DNA of 64,000 nt. Source: Notamacropus eugenii. Lineage: Eukaryota; Chordata; Mammalia; Diprotodontia; Macropodidae. The translations under genes and the position numbers were made by a program. The notes below the pieces were generated by a model. That model ran no database searches. It had not been told where the DNA came from and worked only from the letters and a program-made list of their open reading frames with translations. The stretch spans positions 215,725,116 to 215,789,115 of the forward strand of contig NC_092877.1 in NCBI RefSeq assembly GCF_028372415.1. The letters are read 5' to 3'. This document shows positions 56,789 through 64,000 of the stretch, in pieces. Numbering within the stretch: position 1 is the first letter of the stretch; each line of letters opens with the position of its first letter.

Positions 56789-56860
<72 letters not shown>
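56789..56860 (+). repeat. (GA)n microsatellite, about 36 units
   Basis: A perfect GA dinucleotide run of about 72 bp ending 109 bp before the NALF1 ATG. It is complementary over its whole length to the upstream (CT)n run. Confidence 0.95.
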
Positions 56861-56861
<1 letters not shown>

Positions 56862-56969
56862 GGGAGGAGGGGATAAGAAAATTAAACCCTTTAAGTCAAT
56901 GCATATTGTGGTGACTCTGGCACAGGAGCCCTCACGGTGGAGTCGGCCAGGGCTGTGCATTCCCAAAAT

Positions 56970-57932
56970 ATGACCAGGGGTGCTTGGATGTGTCGGCAGT
57001 ATGATGACGGCTTAAAAATCTGGTTTGCAGCACCCCGGGAGAACGAGAAACCGTTCACTGATTCAGAGAGGGCTCAGAAATGGCGACTGTCTCTGGCATC
57101 TCTCTTGTTTTTCACAGTCCTGCTCTCTGATCACTTGTGGTTCTGCGCCGAGGCTAAACTGACCAGGACCCGAGACAAGGAACATCACCAACAGCACCAA
57201 CAACAGCAGCAGCAGCAGCGGCAGCAGCAGCAACAGCAGCAGCGGCAGCAGCAGCAGCAGCAGCGGCAGCAGCAGCAGCGGCAGCAGGAGCCCTCCTGGC
57301 CAGCGCTCTACACTAGCATGGGGGAGTCCTCGCCTACCGTACAGGCACACAGACTCCTCTCCTCCTCCTCATCACCCACCCTCCCCCCCTCTCCCAGCAG
57401 CAGCGGGAGCAGCAGCGGCGGCGGCCACGGCGGCGGGAGCAGCAGTAGCGGCCACAGCAGCAGAGGACAAAATCATCAGAACAAGGCTATTTTTCTAGGA
57501 AACTCTACTAAACCTCTGTGGCGCTTAGAGACGTGTTACCCTGAGGCAGCCTCCTCGGGCCAGTGTTTCATAGTTGAGGATGCGGACTCCGTTTGCCAGA
57601 GGAATTGGAGTCAGGTAGTACAAGAGGAGTCACAGCAGCAGGTGACAGGGAAGCATAAAACTCCTCACTTGAAGGATTTCTACCTTCCCTTTTGTAATTC
57701 CTATACATTTTGGGAGTTGTTCTCTGGGTTGTCCAATCCGGACTCTTTGAACTGTAGTCTGGACGTGGTGCTCCAGGAGGACAGGAAGAGGGCGAGCTGC
57801 AGGCAGTGCGTTGAGGCTTATCAACGCTACGACCACCATGCTCAGGAGAAATATGATGAGTTTGAGCTTGTGCTCAAGAAATATTTACAATCGGATGAGT
57901 ACTCGGTGAAATCGTGTCCTAAGGACTGTAAG
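56970..57932 (+). CDS. NALF1: NALF1 (FAM155A), first coding exon, partial CDS
   Basis: NALF1 is the auxiliary subunit of the NALCN sodium-leak channel complex that sets resting membrane potential in neurons. The exon encodes 321 residues and begins [18 protein letters not shown], which I recognise as the conserved NALF1 start. Seen in order: a hydrophobic segment (about residues 41-59, [18 protein letters not shown]), a Gln-rich tract with Arg and His interruptions (about 72-106), a Ser/Pro/Gly linker (about 125-170), then the first part of the cysteine-rich domain, with sequons GNST, RNWS and LNCS. ATG 56970 is chosen because upstream in-frame sequence offers only a GTG (56937) and it has A at -3. 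The frame ends at AAG|GTAGGA, a good donor in phase 0, after DCK, where the known protein continues from later exons. Human NALF1 is about 458 residues, so roughly 70% is here. No frameshift or stop is seen; it looks functional. Confidence 0.96.
57186..57290 (+). repeat. NALF1: Coding CAG-rich repeat in NALF1 (polyglutamine)
   Basis: A CAG/CAA run broken by CGG (Arg) codons and an early CAC (His), encoding about 35 Gln-rich residues. The human protein has a Q/R tract at the same place, so the tract is ancestral while its length is probably variable. Interruption by CGG and CAA should stabilise it. Confidence 0.9.
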
Positions 57933-60900
57933 GTAGGATCAACGGTGTCTTTTCTTCTGCTCCTCTATGTGCCAACATTTTAGAGTTTTTTAATTTATTT
58001 CCCCTCCACACCCTCCTGGTTGATGTTACTTGTGGTTATGGTAACTTGAAAGGCTGCCCTACACAGGAATTGTCTGGTAGTCTAATGCAACGGGATTCTT
58101 TTTTAGAACACAGAAATGTTGGTTTTCCAGGAGAGCAGAGTTTCATTTCTACCTCCATAAAATTGGTTTAAACTCTGCTGCCTTCTTTGGCCGTTTCAAT
58201 GTGGAAAGTAGTGGTAAGGATAATATGCTACTGAGTAAAACTAGTCACAGTAGAAAGTGAAGTGGTGTGTGCATGTGTGATTTCAGGCATGAGTTTCCAC
58301 AAGAACTGTCTTACTGTGGCATCCTGAAGTTGTCCTTCTTGTGAGATAAGAGCAATGGTTGTTGATATTTGGTTAAGATGAAAAGACGAATTCGGTTCAT
58401 GGATTACAGGTATATTTCTGGTTGTATAAAATACTGGAGTTGTCTACTAGAAGTTAATTAGGCTCTTTAACTTTCCAGGTTTCTCTGAGAAATCTTTGAT
58501 AATAACAACTTTGTCTATCAGGATGCTCTCCAGAAAATTGCTTTATGTTATAAATTAGTATTTATTGAGCCCCATTAAAGATTCCCTCCCCGTGGTTGAA
58601 TAGAATTCTAGGAACTGCTAGAAACTGCTTGTCAGGCTACATCAGTCTTCAGTAGAGCTTATCAAAGTGAAAAGACAATCCTTGTGTGTCCTATCTGAGA
58701 AGTGTATCGCTATCCGAGGTGCTGAAGCTGAAACTAGCTCAAGGACTCCAGTGGATATAAACAGATACTGCAGTGACCTTTGATAGGGATATAATGACTG
58801 AATTTCAATAAGCTTCGTTGATATGTGCTAGTTGTAACCCTTCTCACCTGGAAAGACTAACAATATAAAGATTTTTTAGTTCTATTTTCATTTTTAAAAA
58901 AGAAAGCATACCACTTTAAGTTTTAGATAGGCACTCTAGCCTCTTCTTTGCCTGTGGCTGACCCACACCAATCTAGGAAAGTTCAGACAAGGGCAGTAAC
59001 ATATCAGACTCTATATTTGTGCTTTGAAAACATTACTGACCTGAGAGTTCCTTTCCTAGATATAATTGCAGGGTCACATTTTATTTGGTTTTTATTATCT
59101 ACTGTCTTAGTAGCTAGACCAAACAAAAATAAATCTTGCTCTGGTTATATTTTTTAACATCTGAGGCAGACCTTATTCTCATAAAGTGGGTGGCCTGTGG
59201 TGATCAAAATAAACCAGAGGTAGGGCTTCCCCAGTAGTTGCCTTTTTAAGGTCAATAGAGGGACCTATACTTCTCAGACTCTGAAAATTATAGTGAAACC
59301 ACTGGGGTGGTGGGAAGAATGTCACTGGATGATTCTTCTATAATAATGTGTTATTTACTGGGATAAAGTACAATGAATGGACAGAGTAGGAGAGTCCAAA
59401 GTAAGGTCTCGGAGTTCGTAAGATAATTTAAGCCTTAAAAAGTATGAATGATACTTTCATAATAACTTAAGTCATGCCTCTCTCATTTACATGAACCACC
59501 CTTAGTACCTTGAATAAAGACATATTTCATTGTGTTCTCTGATTATTACAACTTGAACTTTTTAAACACATTTAACACATGGGTTGTGTTAACTCATGGA
59601 CTGAGAGGACTGTTTGGATGAAATTGTGATTCTTTGGGGTTCAATCAATTCTCCATTCCATTTTTTACAAGTCAGTACAGTTGTAGGGCAAGTTCTGCAG
59701 TGCTTTTCATTTTCTCAACTGTCTTATCACCACTACACCAGATACAATGTTTTACACATGTGACTTTATGGTTATTATGGGCAAAAAATATTAACCTTGT
59801 GATGACTTGTTCTATTTCAGAAAGTTTATTTTTCAAAAAGGTTGATTTATGATATGACAGGGAGTCCTGGAAACTCAGAACCTGGAAAGAGATACATAGG
59901 CAAGTTGCAGCTACAGCAAGTGATCTGCACATTTGTAAATCTCCTTCAAACTGAACAGTAGGCAAAGGCAATGGAGAATTCCTCTTTATTACCACCATCA
60001 CTATACACGCATATAAACAGGCACAGCACAATAAACGACAGATCACTTTGGTTATGACCTGATATTTCTAGGAATATTTTTTAATGATAGGATATTTTAA
60101 TTGTAGTTAAATTTAGAAAATACCAATTATTGATGAAAAAAGAATTTGAGATATTTCCAAAATAAATTGATTAATATCTAATAACATTAAAAGTGTCTTA
60201 AATATTTTAAATACTGTTGCTATGGTAGACCAATAGTTTCTCTGAGATGCTTACAAATAGACCTATATAATGTATATATGATTATATATATGTATATAAA
60301 TACATGCATACACATGTGTGTATGTATATACACATATATAAATATACATGTACAGAAATATGCATGGCTTATTCATTACAAAACAAACTTTAAATGTACA
60401 TAATTTTTTAAATTTTGATTAATATATATTTCTAAATAATCTATTAAAACTTGTCTACAATTGTGGTAGCAGGAAATTATTATTAAGTTTAAGTACAGGA
60501 TATGCACCACTATGTAAGCACAACATGGACATTTCCCTTTTTTATGTAACAATGAAGTTATGTTATATTAAAACTAAGCATCTCATATTTCTGTCACATC
60601 ATATAAATACTTTTAAAAATCAATATTAATTATTTTAGTCATTTTTGCCAACACCAGGTATATTAAAACTACCTACAAAACAAATTCCAAACAGCATCAT
60701 ATTCAATATTCTAAAGAGATTAAAATCTACTTTTGATAGGAAAGAAATTTAACATGGTAGCTGTTTACTCTATGTTTCTTGAAGCTGTGACATGTTATCA
60801 TTGTGTAATTTTTATGACTTTGCATTACAAGTTTTGTTTTGACAAAACCAAGTTTGGGAATCACTGATAACCAGGAGTCCTTGTTAGAAGAAATAAGAAT

Positions 60901-63900
60901 ACACTCTTTGTACTGTAGTAAACATTCATCTATAAGATTCTTTTCTACCAAAATATGAAAGTTTTTAATATCTTAAGAATATAGCTGCCTTTTTAAAACA
61001 AATGAAAAGGACATTTTTATACATGGAGCAATATGTTGGCAAATACAGTATCGATAGAAACTGTTGTCTATGTTACCACTGTTGCTGTTTTCCTTCTGCT
61101 GTACATAAGGATTCAGTTGAGCAGCAAAACACATAACTATTACTATCCTGTAGGCTTCTGTACCATTCAAAAAGCATACTACATAAGAGAATTCATTATG
61201 GAGGAGAACACCTCCAAACCAGTGCTAAATGTAGACTTGGCCATCATATTGCAGCCTAAACTGCAAAAATATGCAAGCACATATTATCTTAACCTATTTT
61301 AAATTTTGTTTTATAATACTATATTTTTCTTTAAAACCATAGTCTGGGACCTTTGCAGCATGTCTTTAATTATACACCAGGAAGAAAAAATACTATGCAT
61401 TTAGGGACTATTGATGGTAAAATCAGAGTGAAGCTTTTGTAGCTAGTGATTCTGTTGTAATTTACATGACAGTCAATGAACTTGAGTTATATATTTACAT
61501 TCTAACCAGAGCATGGTATCACATCAGTGTTTGTTCTTTCAAAGTCATGTCCTTTACCAGTGGTCAGTATTTGTAAGATTTCAAATAGAAGCAGATTGTG
61601 ATGACACTTTACATTTCTGAGGAGCTGTCTCCGATTATAGTTTTGATTTACTACATGAGCATTATGTACATGAATCATGGCACTTGAGCTGTGATCATAT
61701 TTCAGCAGTATGATTTACATTGGTTATCTCAGTAGATTCAGGAAATACTGGCCAGTGCTAGATTTAGAGAATTTTGTATCTGTGCTTTGTTTTACTTTTG
61801 TAAGATGTGGGGGTTGGATGAGTAAAGTCTCTTCCCTCTCTGAATCTGTAATTCCATTCACTACATGAAAACGATATGCACGTCTTTGTTAACAGATATT
61901 TTGACCTCTGATAAGGTCGCCATAGTACATATCATCTATTTCTCTAGATATACTGTCTGTTTTTGAAATTTGTGTTATAGCTCTAATCATTCTTTGAATT
62001 AATTTTTTTTTATTTAGTTAGCCTTTTGGAGCTTTTTGGAACTTTTTTTGTAGTACCAATCAACTCAGTTCTAGTAAACTCTATTCACACATTTATTAAT
62101 ATTACAACCATCAAATTAACTATTTTCCAGTTTTTCTCATTATGTTAAGTACTTGAAGTTAATTTTTTATGGTCAACCAAGTATTTTATTGGGTTAATTT
62201 TTTAAGACAAAAATTGGGGCTCTTTTATCTAGGGAGAAATCTAGGTTTTATTTTCAAGCCAGATATCTTTTCAGAATAAAGAGTGTATGAATAGTTAAGT
62301 GCTTAGAACTTGCTTATATTAATATCTAGCTAGGGCATAAAAAACAAAATTATTTACATTTTTGCTTCAACATATTTTTATGAAAATTGCTTTTATTATC
62401 TTATAGTGCAAGTTGACTTATTTAAGGTGAATTGAAGAATTGAAGCAGTGTAACTGAATTAACTCTTCCTGTCTCCTTCCCCACCCAAATTTATGATTTT
62501 AGTGTTTCTTGACATAATGAATTAGCTAGGTGACTGCTTCAATTTTCTACTTCATTTTATCTCTTTAAACACAGTATGTATACATCAGTAGGTATGTATT
62601 GTTTTTATTTCTACTAGATTCACATGTCTATATGGAATGGTTATCAAATATTATTTTAAATATTATAATATTTTACTTGATCTATAGTCTCATCAATGTT
62701 AGGTGCCTCCATAGCCACAGAGATCGTAACTAATTCATTCCATGTGATCATTAAAATGGACTAAACAGATGAGCTTTGATATTTCTCTAAGTTCATTAAT
62801 AGTCTGCATACAAGCAGATGTTGGTCATAACCAGAATGGGAGATTCTCCTATTTGCTGCCTTTCAATGAAATAAATTAGTCCTATCTGATCATCCAGTGA
62901 GTGAGAAAGGTAAGCAAACAATAAAACAGTGGTAGAGATAAGAAGTCATTTAGCATGTGGAAAGAGTGCTGTAGGAAAAAGATGGAAAGACTGGTTAGAA
63001 AAGAGCAGGAGAAGTCAAACTAAAAGATATTCAGACTTTGGGAGAAAGTATGACTGTCTATCACACATATATTATTGCCTAGGAGCAGCAGAAATTTGGA
63101 TAATGATAGGAAAGGACAAGAACACATGGAGATTGGGAGTGAGATGGGTTGCAGGAGATGGCATAGCAAGGAGTAGGACTAATGGGGTGGTTATTTTGCA
63201 GGACTGGATTATTCAGATGATACACCCCTAATAGACTGACATAATAAAACGTATTGGTTGCCAGTAAGCACTGATCAAATGGGTGATGGAAAGAAAAGTA
63301 TCATTTTAGTAATATGGCCAGATGGAAAGATAAGTTCATTTTGATTATTTAAGTAGTACTAAAACAGACCCCAAGCACTGTACTTCCAATTCTTTTTCCT
63401 TCTTTCCTTTCATTTATTGAAAACCATAATTTTGAAGACACTCTTGATTTTCTGTGAGTGACTATTATATCCTGCAAAATGACTATATCTCATATTCCTG
63501 GGTTAGAATAAGGTCCTTGGGAAGTCATTAATATTTTTATTTCATTTTGTAGAGAGTGATAAAATATTTTAACCTACCCTATAAAATCTAAGTTCAACTG
63601 GCTAATATTGATAAACCACTGTGGACGTAGACTACTTAGTGTTCACAGATGGATAACCAATTTAACTTGGGAATTCATTTCTAGAAGCATCCTACCATTG
63701 TCTGTTGTGTATGCAAGTGATGGTTACTTTAGCCATCTTTTGTTACTAACTCGGTAGGTTATAAACCATTTTTGGACTTGGAAATTTTAATTTTCTCTAT
63801 CAAAAAAGTAAATTAAGTCACAATGCCAATAATAGTGTATTTTTTTCTGGAGCATTTTCTTCAGTTTTAATTTTTTATCTGGCTTTAATTTTACAGCTTT

Positions 63901-64000
63901 AAAATGCAGAAACCACCACATACAATGTTTATAATACACTCTTGGTAAAAAACAGTCTCAGATCCATATCTTTCACTGCCTTTGCAATAGGAAGAAAATG
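57933..64000 (+). other. NALF1: NALF1 intron 1, 5' part
   Basis: The intron begins with the donor GTAGGA directly after the exon. The open frame runs 16 codons past the donor to a stop at 57981, as expected for intron read-in. No acceptor-plus-coding match to the next NALF1 exon is visible up to 64000, which fits the very large first intron known for this gene. The interval is A/T-rich and repeat-poor. Apart from a short AT/CATA run near 60270-60360 I see no recognisable element, and the longest open frame (62929-63231) has no family resemblance. Much of it, especially 61300-61800, has the texture of conserved noncoding DNA, but this is impression only. Confidence 0.8.
60265..60362 (+). repeat. 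AT/CATA low-complexity run in NALF1 intron
   Basis: tatatatgtatataaatac and tgtgtgtatgtatatacac words within intron 1. Confidence 0.75.

Larger units (their letters stand above)
55830..56969 (+). other. NALF1: Probable NALF1 5' untranslated leader with serial low-complexity tracts
   Basis: Between the CpG promoter and the ATG lie, in order, GCG/GCA triplets (55945-56120, including two CGG runs of about 8-9 units), a GA-rich polypurine block (56221-56345), CAC/CCT triplets (56470-56600), (CT)n (56607-56676) and (GA)n (56789-56860). Long open frames here encode only homopolymers such as Ala or Gly and Arg/Glu/Lys mixtures, so I do not call them genes. Several upstream ATGs are present. An unseen leader intron is possible. 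Confidence 0.55.
55700..57560. promoter_or_regulatory. NALF1: CpG-rich island spanning NALF1 promoter, 5' leader and exon 1
   Basis: CpG dinucleotides, rare elsewhere in the window, become frequent from about 55730 (ggcgcggg, gacgc, cgccgggcgg) and continue through the GCG/GCA tract and into the coding exon to about 57560. This is the only such region in the 64 kb. It is the expected promoter-associated island of a brain-expressed gene. No TATA box is evident, so initiation is probably dispersed. Confidence 0.8.

Noticed and set aside
56937-56969. Eleven-codon N-terminal extension of NALF1 ([10 protein letters not shown])
   Set aside because: It begins with GTG and not ATG, and the known protein begins at MTRGAW.
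57063-57350. Leucine-rich minus-strand frame opposite NALF1 exon 1
   Set aside because: It is the antisense of the CAG repeat (CTG reads as Leu).
57933-57983. Continuation of the NALF1 frame for 16 codons to a stop (a possible short isoform)
   Set aside because: The residues after DCK do not match the protein and a strong GT donor sits at the boundary, so this is intron read-in. A retained-intron isoform cannot be excluded.
62929-63231. 100-codon plus-strand frame in NALF1 intron 1
   Set aside because: No recognisable domain, ordinary intronic composition and no splice context for a NALF1 exon.
1-64000. CRISPR array, phage or bacterial operon
   Set aside because: The composition, retroelements and spliced gene are those of a mammalian genome; no spaced direct-repeat array is present.

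Overview
The window looks like nuclear DNA of a marsupial mammal. I infer this from the repeat content: L1 copies whose 5' ends carry the ccaagatggcgga-type start seen in marsupial L1s, a marsupial-type tRNA-derived SINE, MIR/THER-type SINEs, and many old L2 and CR1/L3 LINE fragments that are unusually well preserved. The one protein-coding locus I can support matches a mammalian gene closely. I cannot name the species from the sequence.

Layout. Positions 1-55 kb are gene-poor intergenic DNA built mostly from layered retroelements. 2-3.2 kb is an L2 copy (minus). 4.2-7.9 kb is a minus-strand L1 that keeps its 5' end but lacks its 3' part. 11-14.1 kb is an internally deleted minus L1. 15-21.8 kb is another minus L1 split by two younger 5'-truncated L1s and a SINE. 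22.2-25 kb is a plus-strand, ORF1-only L1 (HAL1-like) lying head-to-head with it. 26-50 kb holds MIR/THER and marsupial SINEs, CR1/L3 and L2 pieces, a plus-strand L1 with a mariner-type MITE inside, two possible fossil LTRs, and three retrocopies of host genes: a RAB25 pseudogene at 36.2-36.9 kb, a 7SL/SRP RNA pseudogene at 48.5-48.8 kb and a probable histone H2A fragment at 31.2-31.4 kb inside a CR1 copy. From about 50 kb repeats thin out.

The gene. 55.7-57.6 kb is a CpG-rich island with the first coding exon of NALF1 (FAM155A), plus strand, ATG at 56970 and splice donor after 57932. NALF1 is the auxiliary subunit of the NALCN sodium-leak channel complex. The exon encodes the N-terminus, one hydrophobic segment, a long interrupted polyglutamine tract, a Ser/Gly-rich linker and the first part of the cysteine-rich domain. 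The rest of the gene lies beyond the window; 57933-64000 is intron 1. The exon is preceded by an ordered series of low-complexity tracts: GCG/GCA, GA-rich, CAC/CCT, about 70 bp of (CT)n and about 72 bp of (GA)n. The last two are an inverted pair that could fold into a long hairpin if both are transcribed.

Nothing here is an obvious new system such as a phage, CRISPR or gene cluster. The items most worth a second look are the NALF1 5' leader architecture, the repeated ORF2 loss among otherwise 5'-complete L1s, the nested L1 block, and one unexplained 60-codon open frame with a splice-acceptor-like start at 10.66-10.86 kb.
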